A stretch of 64,000 bases of DNA from NCBI GenBank assembly GCA_022710185.1, contig JAKLHK010000005.1, positions 1-64,000 on the forward strand, read 5' to 3'. Made by a program: the position numbers and the translations under genes. This stretch comes from Bacteroidota bacterium. Lineage in GTDB: Bacteria; Bacteroidota; Bacteroidia; Bacteroidales; JAGNHN01. A model generated the notes under the pieces. The model did no database searches. It saw nothing but the letters and a program-made list of their open reading frames with translations, and was not told where the DNA came from. This document shows, piece after piece, positions 35,960 through 43,824 of the stretch. Positions within the stretch are counted from its first letter, which is position 1. Each line of letters opens with the position of its first letter.

Positions 35960-37225
35960 ATGCTGGCCCGCAGCCTATACTCCCTGGGGGTTGCCGGATA
36001 TGGCCTTATGGTCCGGCTGGCCTCCCTTTTTCATCCCAAAGCCCGACAATGGGTGCAGGGCCGGAGGCACTTTCCTGTTGCTAATGCTACTACCCGTGCA
36101 GGGTGGCCGAGGATATGGGTGCATTGTGCCTCTCTGGGTGAGTTCGAGCAGGGGCGGCCCGTGATCGAGGCCATTATGGATTCCCAACCCGGCGCCGCGG
36201 TCATCCTTACCTTCTTTTCCCCTTCCGGCTATCTCATCCGCAAGGACTATCCCATGGCCAGCCAGGTGGAGTACCTTCCCCTCGACAGTCCCCTTCATGC
36301 CCGGCGCTTCGTGGAGGAATTCGCGCCCCAACTGGCGTTGTTTATAAAATATGAGTTCTGGTACCATTACCTTGATGCGCTAAGGCGCCGGGGCATCCCC
36401 TATGTTTTCATTTCTGCCGTCTTCCGGCCCTCCCAGGTCTTTTTCCGTTCCTGGGGCGGGTGGTTCAGGAATCGCCTGGCCTCGGCTTCCGGCATATTTG
36501 TGCAGGACCAGGCCTCACTCGACCTGCTCCATGCCTGGGGCATCGATCGGGCGGTGCTCAGCGGCGACACCCGCTACGACCGGGTGAGCCAGGTCAGCGC
36601 CCAGGCCCGGGAACTGGAGGGCATCTCCGGCTTCATCCGTGAGCGGGCATGCCTGGTCGCGGGGAGCACCTGGCCCGAGGATGAGAAAGCCTTGCGCGCA
36701 GTGCTTGGGGCAGCCGATGAAGGTCTTTGCCTGATCATCGCCCCCCATGAAGTGGACGAGTCCCGCATCCGCAGCCTGATGGCCAGCCTTTCCCCTTCGG
36801 CAGTAAGGTATTCCAGCCTGAATGAATCCAGGGGCGATGCGCGTGTGCTGGTGATCGACAATGTGGGTATGCTGGCCTCGCTGTACCGATACGCCGACCT
36901 ATGCTGGGTGGGCGGAGGGTTCGGCAGCGGACTGCACAACATTCTCGAGCCCGCCGCCCATGGAAAGCCCGTACTGTTCGGTCCGGTGCATCAGAAGTTC
37001 CCGGAGGCCGCGGCCCTTATCGCCGCCGGCGGGGGTTTCAGCATCAGCGGGGGCCCGGCCGCTGTGCAGGTGATCCTCGGCATGCTGGCCCGTCCATCCG
37101 AAGTCCGCAAGGCCGGGGAGATAAGCAGGGAATTCGTCCAGAAAAGGCGCGGCGCCTGCGATATCATCATGGAAGGCATCCACGCGTTAAAGATAGGCAA
37201 GGACAACCCCCTCCCAAATCTCTGA
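35960..37225 (+). CDS. waaA: 3-deoxy-D-manno-octulosonate (Kdo) transferase
   Basis: A 421-residue GT-B glycosyltransferase that adds Kdo to lipid A at the inner membrane. Seen: one N-terminal membrane segment, WVHCASLGEFEQGRPVIEAI, FIKYEFWYHYLDALRRRGIP, LSGDTRYDRV, VAGSTWPEDEK, IIAPHEVDE and GGGFGSGLHNILEPAAHGKP with FGP. All are WaaA hallmarks. A TTG three codons upstream overlaps the previous stop and was not used. Number of Kdo residues added is not predictable. Confidence 0.95.
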   Translation: MLARSLYSLGVAGYGLMVRLASLFHPKARQWVQGRRHFPVANATTRAGWPRIWVHCASLGEFEQGRPVIEAIMDSQPGAAVILTFFSPSGYLIRKDYPMASQVEYLPLDSPLHARRFVEEFAPQLALFIKYEFWYHYLDALRRRGIPYVFISAVFRPSQVFFRSWGGWFRNRLASASGIFVQDQASLDLLHAWGIDRAVLSGDTRYDRVSQVSAQARELEGISGFIRERACLVAGSTWPEDEKALRAVLGAADEGLCLIIAPHEVDESRIRSLMASLSPSAVRYSSLNESRGDARVLVIDNVGMLASLYRYADLCWVGGGFGSGLHNILEPAAHGKPVLFGPVHQKFPEAAALIAAGGGFSISGGPAAVQVILGMLARPSEVRKAGEISREFVQKRRGACDIIMEGIHALKIGKDNPLPNL

Positions 37226-37286
37226 CTGTGAGAGCAGGGAAGCAGGTGCTTACCGGATTCCACCGGGTACCCGCACCCATCCACTT

Positions 37287-37955
37287 CTACCGTCCTTTGA
37301 TCACGGTGCAGTGGTCCTGCATGGGCCTCCCCTGCTGCCTCCATTGCATGCGCACCAGGTAAGGACCACAGGGCAGGGAAAGCAGGTCCATGCGAATCGA
37401 CCCGTCTTCGGGCAGGACGACACGGTGCAGTTCGCGGCCGCTCATGTCGTGCAGACTCATCCAGGCATCCTGGGCCTCCGGAGCGCTGAGGGAGAGGTTG
37501 AGCACATCGGTGAAGGGGCTGGGCCAGGCGCGCAGGGCGGGGGAGCGGTCCCCGCGCTCCGCGGCCAGTCTGGTCGCAGGCCCGGGGAGGGGCAGGGTGC
37601 TTTCCGGTTGCTGCTTGATGAGGATGGAGGCTGCGCTGGCATAACCATCGCCCGCTCCGCCGTAATAGCGGGCCAGGGAGAAGGAGTTATCGGGCGACAG
37701 GGCCCGGGCATAGCCGTCGTAGCCCCCTCCCCCGAAGCGGTTGGCCGAATAGGTGAAATTGGCTGACAAGGCCGTGGAAAAACCGTCGCCTGGCCCTCCC
37801 TGGTAGTAGCCGGTGGGTGGCAGCTGGGCCGGTGCCGCCGAGAGGGCACTTCCATAGCCATCGCCCGGCCCGCCCCCAAAGCCCTGGGCGTTAAGCCCGG
37901 AAGCCCTGAGGATTAGGGCTGAAAGCAAAATGGCTATGAAGATCTTACCCCGCAT
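37287..37955 (-). CDS. GDGY-repeat secreted protein with T9SS type A-like C-terminus
   Basis: A 222-residue product: signal peptide (ILLSALILRASGLNAQ), then four repeats on the theme GG-x-GDGY-x(3)-A-x-S (GGPGDGYGSALS, GGPGDGFSTALS, GGGGYDGYARALS, GGAGDGYASAAS), a linker, and a C-terminal domain of about 85 residues (WPSPFTDVLNLSL, SLHDMSGRELHRV, SLPCGPYLVRM). The last part has the PNPF..L.V.D..GR..G.Y...V outline of type A T9SS signals. The repeat may bind metal or form a beta-solenoid; no function is known to me. It follows the FGE-like gene by 12 bases. Confidence 0.75.
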   Translation of the reverse strand: MRGKIFIAILLSALILRASGLNAQGFGGGPGDGYGSALSAAPAQLPPTGYYQGGPGDGFSTALSANFTYSANRFGGGGYDGYARALSPDNSFSLARYYGGAGDGYASAASILIKQQPESTLPLPGPATRLAAERGDRSPALRAWPSPFTDVLNLSLSAPEAQDAWMSLHDMSGRELHRVVLPEDGSIRMDLLSLPCGPYLVRMQWRQQGRPMQDHCTVIKGR

Positions 37956-37967
37956 TGCTGCTTCTCC

Positions 37968-39410
37968 TTAGTTGGCGCTGCGGGCGGCACGGAAGCCGTA
38001 GGACGAGTTGCGGTTGTTGTCGGTACTGGTGGCATAGTATCGCGAGGATACCAGCAGGGATTCCCGGAAGTAGTTCCAGGCGCCCCCGCGGAAGCCCGCT
38101 CCGGAGGCCGTGGTGACGGCTCCGTTGAGGTAGCCCGGCCAGCCTGCCACATCGGCATTCCCATCGCTGTTAAGGGCTCCGTCGCCATGGGCGCCGTTGA
38201 AATTACGGCCCCCAGCGTTCCCCAGGGTCACGCAATGCTCGAACACATTGCCACTCAGCTCCATTACCCCATAGTAGCTGGCCCCCGTCTCTACCCGGTT
38301 GGCCGTGACGGCGCTGGAGGCGAAGATGCCGCAGCGCAGGGGGGCATTGAAGCCGGTGGTGGTCAGGTTATAGGCGGCATTGCCCACGCCACTGCCCGGA
38401 TTGCTCACGCCCTCGTTGCTCTGGCCGGCGTTCTGCAGGGCATAGGGGCTGGCATGGATGGTCGTGTTGCCCCAGGCGTATTCCCCGGAGATGGCCATCA
38501 ACGGCCCCCGGGCACTTTTCTCGTATTCCAGCTCGGTCATGGGGCGCAGCCCGGCCCAATCGGCATAGGCCAGTGCGTCGGACCAGCTCAGGAAATACAT
38601 GGCCCGCTCCGGCTGCGCCGCGGTGAGGCTGGGGTGCACCCCGCTGATGGGATAGGCAGGGCCCATGGAAGGATAGCGGCTATAGGCATGGAAGGGCGTA
38701 ATGGTGACCAGGAAATCCTTGTACTGCTCCTGGCTCATCTCGTACTTCATCACATAGAAGGGCGTGTAGCCCGTAGGGAAGCCGGTATTGTCCACGGCGG
38801 TGATGCCGTCCTTGTCGATGCCCTGGGCTCCGTGGACCAGTATGCCGTACTGCTTGATCTGGGCATCGTCGCCGCTGGCGCTGGCGCGCACCACTACGTT
38901 CTGGTTGCTGATCCTGACCGCTTTCGACACCCCCTGCTGGATGAAGGTTCCCGTAGACTGCCCATCGCCCAGGAAGAAATCGCTCTGGGGAATGTAGACC
39001 ATTTCGATCCCGATCACCTTCACCTGGATGTTGGCCGTATTCTGTATTCCATTGGCTACATGGTTCCAGGAGAGGCTGATGCCTGTGAAGCTATTGGTCC
39101 CCGACCCGTTGCCCGCCCTGGCGATGAAGGCGCCCTTATAATCCGAAGGCAGATCGAGGACAGCCCCCGATGGGATGCTGTGGCCGGTGGCGTTGAGGGT
39201 GGCATGCAGCCAGTCGCCATTGGGTTGGCGGAATTTGATGAAAACCCAGATCGCGTCGTAGTTCACCCCGTCGCGCCAGGAGTTGTCCCAGCTGAGGTCG
39301 AAAGTGATATCGTCCGCATTGATGGCCACATTGCTGATGGCCACATTGTTCCCCCGGGCTGCCCACAGGGAGCACAGGAGGAAGAGCACGGCAAGGGTCA
39401 GTGTTCGCAT
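37968..39410 (-). CDS. Secreted formylglycine-generating-enzyme-like (SUMF1/PvdO) protein
   Basis: A 480-residue product with signal peptide (MRTLTLAVLFLLCSLWAARG), an N-terminal beta domain (residues 25-160) and a C-terminal FGE-sulfatase domain: YVMKYEMSQEQYKDFL, FLSWSDALAYADWAGLRPMT, ELEYEKSARG, GVMELSGNVFEHCVTLG, GFRGGAWNYFRES and YGFRAAR. The two cysteines that bind copper in true formylglycine-generating enzymes (in the segment before ..RSxxRNxS and in GFRCA) are absent, as in GldJ/GldK. It probably acts as a structural or binding protein. First gene of a two-gene operon. Confidence 0.88.
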   Translation of the reverse strand: MRTLTLAVLFLLCSLWAARGNNVAISNVAINADDITFDLSWDNSWRDGVNYDAIWVFIKFRQPNGDWLHATLNATGHSIPSGAVLDLPSDYKGAFIARAGNGSGTNSFTGISLSWNHVANGIQNTANIQVKVIGIEMVYIPQSDFFLGDGQSTGTFIQQGVSKAVRISNQNVVVRASASGDDAQIKQYGILVHGAQGIDKDGITAVDNTGFPTGYTPFYVMKYEMSQEQYKDFLVTITPFHAYSRYPSMGPAYPISGVHPSLTAAQPERAMYFLSWSDALAYADWAGLRPMTELEYEKSARGPLMAISGEYAWGNTTIHASPYALQNAGQSNEGVSNPGSGVGNAAYNLTTTGFNAPLRCGIFASSAVTANRVETGASYYGVMELSGNVFEHCVTLGNAGGRNFNGAHGDGALNSDGNADVAGWPGYLNGAVTTASGAGFRGGAWNYFRESLLVSSRYYATSTDNNRNSSYGFRAARSAN

Positions 39411-39788
39411 TTTCCGCAAGGTTTGATCATCCGCTTCCGCAAGCCCCGGAACCTCAGGACAGGGGGAAGGTTCATTTTCAAGTATTTATACTTCAACACC
39501 CAGTTGATCTCAAGCTTATACGCAGCCGGGGCGATTGCGTTTCCTTCTGTTGATGCCTTATTGTCCGGTCAAGGTAACCCCCGTCCGGTAAAGCGGAAGA
39601 ATGCATAAACAATCATTACCTCCCCAGATTGCTCATAAGCACATCCATTTCAACCACTTAGCAAAACAAGTCATGCACCAGCTCCCCGCATGGCGGGAGC
39701 AGTTTTTCTCAGTAAAGGCAAAGATAATCAAAAACTTGGGAAATGCTACAGGCTTTGTTCGGAAGGAAGGAGAAAAGGGAGAGGAGGA

Positions 39789-39830
39789 GGAAGAGGAAGA
39801 GGAAGAGGAAGAGGAAGAGGAAGAGGAAGA
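39789..39830. repeat. Hexanucleotide microsatellite (GGAAGA)7
   Basis: Seven perfect GGAAGA units flanked by further GA-rich sequence (39778-39835). It lies just beyond the tRNA-Leu terminator, outside any gene. Confidence 0.9.
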
Positions 39831-39832
39831 GG

Positions 39833-39899
39833 AAAAAACAAATTGGAGTTTGGAGCTATCACAAGGACTTTTCATCCACACTCTTCCTCCAAACTCCAA
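39833..39899 (-). terminator. Terminator of tRNA-Leu
   Basis: Minus strand: perfect 13-bp stem (39899-39887 with 39855-39843, arm TTGGAGTTTGGAG), 31-base loop, then TTTGTTTTTT (39842-39833). It begins 10 bases after the tRNA 3' end. Confidence 0.8.
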
Positions 39900-39908
39900 A
39901 CTGTTTTG

Positions 39909-39991
39909 TACCCGGAGTGGGACTCGAACCCACACAGCCGCGAGGCCAAGGGATTTTAAGTCCCTCGTGTCTACCATTCCACCATCCGGGC
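39909..39991 (-). tRNA. tRNA-Leu (anticodon UAA)
   Basis: 83 nt on the minus strand. The acceptor stem GCCCGGA pairs with TCCGGGT (first pair G-U); the T arm is GTGGG-TTCGAGT-CCCAC; the anticodon stem-loop is AGGGA-CTTAAAA-TCCCT with TAA at 34-36; and the long variable arm expected for leucine tRNAs is present. CCA is not encoded. A TATCTTTG box lies at 40010-40017, 18 bases upstream. Confidence 0.95.
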
Positions 39992-40009
39992 AGGTGGCCT
40001 TAGCTGCTG

Positions 40010-40017
40010 CAAAGATA
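40010..40017 (-). promoter_or_regulatory. -7 element (TATCTTTG) of tRNA-Leu
   Basis: CAAAGATA on the plus strand, 18 bases before the mature 5' end; no TTG at canonical spacing. Confidence 0.55.
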
Positions 40018-40050
40018 AGCGGCAGGGGGGATAAATTATATCTGATGTTT

Positions 40051-40116
40051 GATATCTGATATCTGATATCTGATATCTGATATCTGATATGGGATGTGGG
40101 ATGTGGGATGTGGGAT
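40051..40116. repeat. 7-bp tandem arrays (GATATCT)5 and (GGGATGT)3
   Basis: Five perfect GATATCT units (40051-40085) merge through GATAT into three GGGATGT units (40091-40111) and a partial fourth. GATATCT arrays recur at 54863 and 58294. Confidence 0.9.
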
Positions 40117-40215
40117 ATTGATTACTGGTTGAGGGTTGAGGTCGTTGCTCAGGGATGAGAGTAAAATTTCAATTCTTCAGTGTCCCAGGCACATCGCAGA
40201 ATGCTTTATACGGAA

Positions 40216-40246
40216 ATAAAAAGCCCGGCACGCTGTGCGACCGGGC
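40216..40246 (-). terminator. Terminator of tRNA-Gly
   Basis: Minus strand: stem GCCCGG/CCGGGC (40246-40241 with 40228-40223) followed by TTTTTATTT. It starts 5 bases after the tRNA 3' end. Confidence 0.85.
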
Positions 40247-40251
40247 CTTGG

Positions 40252-40324
40252 AGCGGAAAACGGGACTCGAACCCGCGACCCTAACCTTGGCAAGGTTATG
40301 CTCTACCAACTGAGCTATTTCCGC
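40252..40324 (-). tRNA. tRNA-Gly (anticodon GCC)
   Basis: 73 nt on the minus strand: acceptor GCGGAAA/TTTCCGC with discriminator T; D arm AGCTCAGTTGGTAGAGC; anticodon stem-loop TAACC-TTGCCAA-GGTTA with GCC at 34-36; T arm GCGGG-TTCGAGT-CCCGT. No CCA is encoded. Confidence 0.96.
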
Positions 40325-40334
40325 ATTGGGAGTG

Positions 40335-40364
40335 CAAATATAAAAGCTTTCAGATTATCAGCAA
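40335..40364 (-). promoter_or_regulatory. Promoter of tRNA-Gly
   Basis: Minus strand: TTG (40364-40362), 19-base spacer, TATATTTG (40342-40335), 10 bases before the tRNA 5' end. A textbook Bacteroidota promoter that supports the other calls. Confidence 0.85.
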
Positions 40365-40448
40365 AAAAGTTTTTCCGGTTGGTATAGTAAATGGTGATGG
40401 GCGAAGGGCTATTCACATTGACGATCAACCCTCAAGCATGAACCATCT

Positions 40449-43085
40449 TCACTTTTTCTTCAGCAGCTTCCGGATGGCGTTGAGCTTCATCAGGGCTTCC
40501 ACCGGGGTGAGGGTGTCGATGTCGGTGTTCAGGATGTCGTCGCGGATCTGCTCGAGCAGGGGATCGTTGAGCTGGATGAAGCTGAGCTGGTACTGGTCGG
40601 CAGCTGGCCGGGCCTCCGCCCGGGTCCTGGGGCCCCTCCCCCCCAGGTTCTCCCCGCTGTGACTGGACTCCAGGCGCTCCAGCAGCTCCTCGGCCCGGTC
40701 GATGACGCTGCGTGGCATGCCGGCCATGCGGGCCACATGGATACCGAAGCTGTGGGCGCTGCCGCCGGGCACCAGCTTGCGGATAAATAGCACCCGGTTG
40801 CCCGACTCCTTCACGGCCACATTGAAGTTCTTCACCCGTGGCAGGGTGGCGGCCAGTTCGTTGAGTTCGTGATAATGAGTGGCAAACAGCACCTTTGGGC
40901 GGTACAAGGGGTGCTGGTGCAGGTACTCGGTGATGGCCCAGGCGATGGAAATGCCGTCGTAGGTGCTGGTGCCCCTCCCGATCTCGTCGAGGAGGATGAG
41001 GGAACGACTGCTGATGTTGTTCAGGATGCTGGCCGTTTCGTTCATCTCCACCATGAAGGTTGATTCTCCGGAACTGATGTTGTCCGAGGCCCCCACCCGG
41101 GTGAAGATCTTGTCCACCAGCCCTATGCCGGCCTGTTCGGCCGGGACATAGCTCCCCATCTGGGCCATGAGCACGATGAGGGCCGTTTGCCGCAGCAGGG
41201 CCGATTTTCCGGACATATTGGGCCCGGTGATGATGATGACCTGCTGGTCGGCATCGTCGAGGTAGAGGTCGTTGGCCACATACTCCTCGCCTACCGGAAG
41301 TTGGCATTCGATGACCGGGTGGCGACCCTGGCGGATGTCGAGGACGTAGTCCTCCCTCAGTGCGGGCCTCACATAGCGTTGCTCCCGGGCCAGCAGGGCA
41401 AACGACAGCAGCACGTCGAGCCGGGCCATGGTGGCGGCGTTGGTTTGCACCGGCCCGATCTCTTCGGCGACGCGGTCGAGCAAACGTCCGTAGATCTCAT
41501 CTTCCAGTTGCAGTATCTTCTCCTCGGCACCCAGGATGCGGGTTTCGTACTCCTTGAGCTCTTCGGTGATGTATCGCTCCGAACCCACCAGTGTCTGCTT
41601 GCGGTGCCAGGCCTCGGGCACCTTGTCCTTGTGGGCGTTGGTGACCTCGAGGTAGTATCCGAACACATTATTATAACCGATCTTGAGGGAGGAGATGCCG
41701 GTACGTTCGGCCTCTTCGCGTTGTATGGCGGCCAGGCGGTCCTTCCCGGAGAACGCCAGTTCCCGCAGCTCGTCCAGGCTGGGGTCCACGCCCTTGCGGA
41801 CGACACCTCCCTTGGCCAGGGTGGCCGGAGGATCGTCGTTCAGATCGCCTTCGATGCGTTCGCACAGCGCCAGGCAGGGATCCAGGGATTCGCCCATGCG
41901 ATGCAGTTCTGGGTTCTCGCGGGCCAGGCAGGCTTCCCTCAGCTGCCCGGCCAGCCGGAGGCTGCGGGCGAGCTGCACTACTTCGCGGGGCCCCGCCTTG
42001 CGCACGGCTACGCGGGAGATGAGGCGTTCCATGTCGCCGACCTGCTGCAGGGTCTGGCCGAGGGTACCCGCCAGGTCTTCATCGCCCAGGAGGGCGCCCA
42101 CCGCTTCCTGCCGTCGGGTGATGGCTTCCCCGGAACGCAGGGGGAGCAATATCCAGCGCTTCAGCAGTCGCGCCCCCATGGGGCTGTGGGTACGGTCCAT
42201 CACATCGAAGAGGGTCCGCGCCCCTTCGTGGGGGGAATGGATCAGTTCAAGGTTGCGGATGGTGAACCGGTCAAGCCAGACATAGCGCTCCTCGTCGATG
42301 CGGGCAATACGGGTGATGTGCGCTACCTTGTCGTGCTGGGTGTCGGCCAGATAGTGCAGGGCCGCCCCGGCCGCCACAATGCCGCGGCCGAGTTCCTCCA
42401 CGCCGAAGCCTTTGAGGGAGGTGGTGGCGAAATGCCGCAGCAGGAGGTCCCGGGCATAGTCCTCGGTGAACACCCAGTCGTCGAAGGTGGCGGTATAATA
42501 ACGCCCCCCGAAGCGATCGTGGAAGAGGCGTAACTTGTTCTTCTGCACCAGGACCTCGCGGGGCCTGAAGGTCTGCATCAGCTTGTCGATATACTCGTTT
42601 TCCCCCTGGGCCAGGAGGAATTCCCCTGTGCTTACGTCGAGGAAGGCCACGCCGCTTTCCCCTTCGAGTAGGTGGAGGCTGGCCAGGAAGTTGTTCTCCT
42701 TGTTTTCCAACACCTTATCGCTGAACGCGATCCCAGGGGTCACCAGTTCGGTCACCCCCCGCTTTACGATGGTCTTGGTCAGCTTGGGGTCTTCGAGCTG
42801 ATCGCAAATCGCTACCCTCAGGCCGGCCTTGACCAGCCTGGGGAGATAGGTTTCCAGCGAATGGTGTGGAAATCCGGCCAGGTCCACAAAGGCGGCGGCC
42901 CCGTTGGCCCGTTTGGTCAGCACGATGCCCAGAATACCCGCGGCCCTTACGGCATCCTCGCCAAATGTTTCATAGAAGTCCCCCACCCGGAACAGCAGCA
43001 GGGCATCCGGGTAGCGTGCCTTAATGGCGTTGTATTGTTTCATCAGGGGGGTCTCGGCGATCCCTTCCACGGTCTTCTTCACCAT
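40449..43085 (-). CDS. mutS: DNA mismatch-repair protein MutS
   Basis: An 878-residue MutS1-type protein. The mismatch-probing F-x-E is in FRVGDFYETFGEDAV; the connector, lever and clamp regions are intact; the ATPase has Walker A GPNMSGKSALLRQ (about residue 618), ISSGESTFMVEM, Walker B LILLDEIGRGTSTYDG and ATHYHEL. It recognises base mismatches and recruits MutL. Length is normal. Divergent from a SpoU methyltransferase gene; a TATTTTTG box (43110-43103) lies just upstream. Confidence 0.97.
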   Translation of the reverse strand: MVKKTVEGIAETPLMKQYNAIKARYPDALLLFRVGDFYETFGEDAVRAAGILGIVLTKRANGAAAFVDLAGFPHHSLETYLPRLVKAGLRVAICDQLEDPKLTKTIVKRGVTELVTPGIAFSDKVLENKENNFLASLHLLEGESGVAFLDVSTGEFLLAQGENEYIDKLMQTFRPREVLVQKNKLRLFHDRFGGRYYTATFDDWVFTEDYARDLLLRHFATTSLKGFGVEELGRGIVAAGAALHYLADTQHDKVAHITRIARIDEERYVWLDRFTIRNLELIHSPHEGARTLFDVMDRTHSPMGARLLKRWILLPLRSGEAITRRQEAVGALLGDEDLAGTLGQTLQQVGDMERLISRVAVRKAGPREVVQLARSLRLAGQLREACLARENPELHRMGESLDPCLALCERIEGDLNDDPPATLAKGGVVRKGVDPSLDELRELAFSGKDRLAAIQREEAERTGISSLKIGYNNVFGYYLEVTNAHKDKVPEAWHRKQTLVGSERYITEELKEYETRILGAEEKILQLEDEIYGRLLDRVAEEIGPVQTNAATMARLDVLLSFALLAREQRYVRPALREDYVLDIRQGRHPVIECQLPVGEEYVANDLYLDDADQQVIIITGPNMSGKSALLRQTALIVLMAQMGSYVPAEQAGIGLVDKIFTRVGASDNISSGESTFMVEMNETASILNNISSRSLILLDEIGRGTSTYDGISIAWAITEYLHQHPLYRPKVLFATHYHELNELAATLPRVKNFNVAVKESGNRVLFIRKLVPGGSAHSFGIHVARMAGMPRSVIDRAEELLERLESSHSGENLGGRGPRTRAEARPAADQYQLSFIQLNDPLLEQIRDDILNTDIDTLTPVEALMKLNAIRKLLKKK

Positions 43086-43102
43086 AACGCGCTGCTATCC
43101 CA

Positions 43103-43110
43103 CAAAAATA
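43103..43110 (-). promoter_or_regulatory. -7 element (TATTTTTG) of mutS
   Basis: CAAAAATA on the plus strand, 17 bases before the ATG; short leader; no TTG at the expected spacing. Confidence 0.5.
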
Positions 43111-43146
43111 GCACGATTGCTTAATTTCGCGGAAAATCCTCAGGAA

Positions 43147-43686
43147 ATGCGCAAGCTGGAGATGCATGAGCTGGGGAGGCCAGACCCTGAGTCCTACCGC
43201 CTCCTCCCAAAGCTGCCGGTAGTGTTGGTGCTCGACAACATCCGCAGCCAGCAGAATGTGGGTTCCTTGTTCCGCACCGCCGATGCCTTCCTGATGGAGC
43301 GACTGCTGTTGTGCGGCATTACAGCCACCCCTCCGCACCGCGAGATCCACCGCGCCGCGCTGGGCGCCACCGATTCGGTGGCCTGGGAATACCATGCCAC
43401 TGCTGAAGAAGCGGTGCTTCAGCTCAAGCAGGACGGCTATCTCATCGCGGGAGTTGAGCAGGTGGAAGGGAGCACCCCGCTGGAGTCCTTCGAACCGCCC
43501 GCAGGCAAGCCCCTGGCTGTCATCCTGGGCAATGAGGTGAACGGGATGTCGGACAATTTGCTGCCATTATGCGATATCTTCCTGGAGATCAGGCAATACG
43601 GCACCAAGCATTCCCTGAATGTGAGCGTTTGCGGCGGAATTGTGATGTGGGAGGTCTTCCGGAAAATGTACCGGGCCATACGCTAA
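43147..43686 (+). CDS. SpoU/TrmH-family RNA 2'-O-methyltransferase
   Basis: A 179-residue SPOUT enzyme with all three motifs: LDNIRSQQNVGSLFRTADAF, LAVILGNEVNGMSD and SLNVSVCGGIVMWEVFRK. It has no N-terminal L30e domain, unlike the RlmB gene in this window, and is closer in size to TrmL/TrmH enzymes. It probably methylates a tRNA ribose; the exact target is unknown. The frame is open further upstream across the mutS start, but the ATG at 43147 (MRKLEMHEL) gives the family N-terminus. Confidence 0.88.
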   Translation: MRKLEMHELGRPDPESYRLLPKLPVVLVLDNIRSQQNVGSLFRTADAFLMERLLLCGITATPPHREIHRAALGATDSVAWEYHATAEEAVLQLKQDGYLIAGVEQVEGSTPLESFEPPAGKPLAVILGNEVNGMSDNLLPLCDIFLEIRQYGTKHSLNVSVCGGIVMWEVFRKMYRAIR

Positions 43687-43760
43687 GGCCCCTTCCTCAC
43701 TGATCCTCACCTCTTCCGCAGGCAAAATGCAAGCCGGGAGGCATTGCAGTCGCAAATTCA

Positions 43761-43768
43761 TATATTTG
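43761..43768 (+). promoter_or_regulatory. -7 element (TATATTTG) of the TPR/OmpA-like lipoprotein gene
   Basis: Exact consensus 56 bases before the ATG at 43825. Confidence 0.6.
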
Positions 43769-43824
43769 CACAAAATTTCAGCCTCAGTATCCTCGACTGA
43801 AACTCATACCAAACCGTTCATACC

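Larger units (their letters stand above)
39411..39908. other. Intergenic region between the FGE-like gene and tRNA-Leu
   Basis: No gene seen in about 500 bases. It contains a TATCTTTG box on the minus strand at 39719-39726 (rather far from the FGE-like ATG), a purine-rich hexamer array (39789-39830) and the tRNA-Leu terminator. Open frames through the GA-rich tract are low-complexity and not credible. Confidence 0.6.

Noticed and set aside
37968..39410. An active formylglycine-generating enzyme
   Set aside because: The catalytic cysteine pair is absent, and the protein has a secretion signal.
39601..40059. A 152-codon frame with a polyglutamate tract, and its minus-strand polyserine partner
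   Set aside because: They run through the GGAAGA microsatellite and the tRNA-Leu gene; low complexity only.
41187..42533. A 448-codon open frame on the plus strand
   Set aside because: Antisense to mutS; composition typical of a shadow frame.
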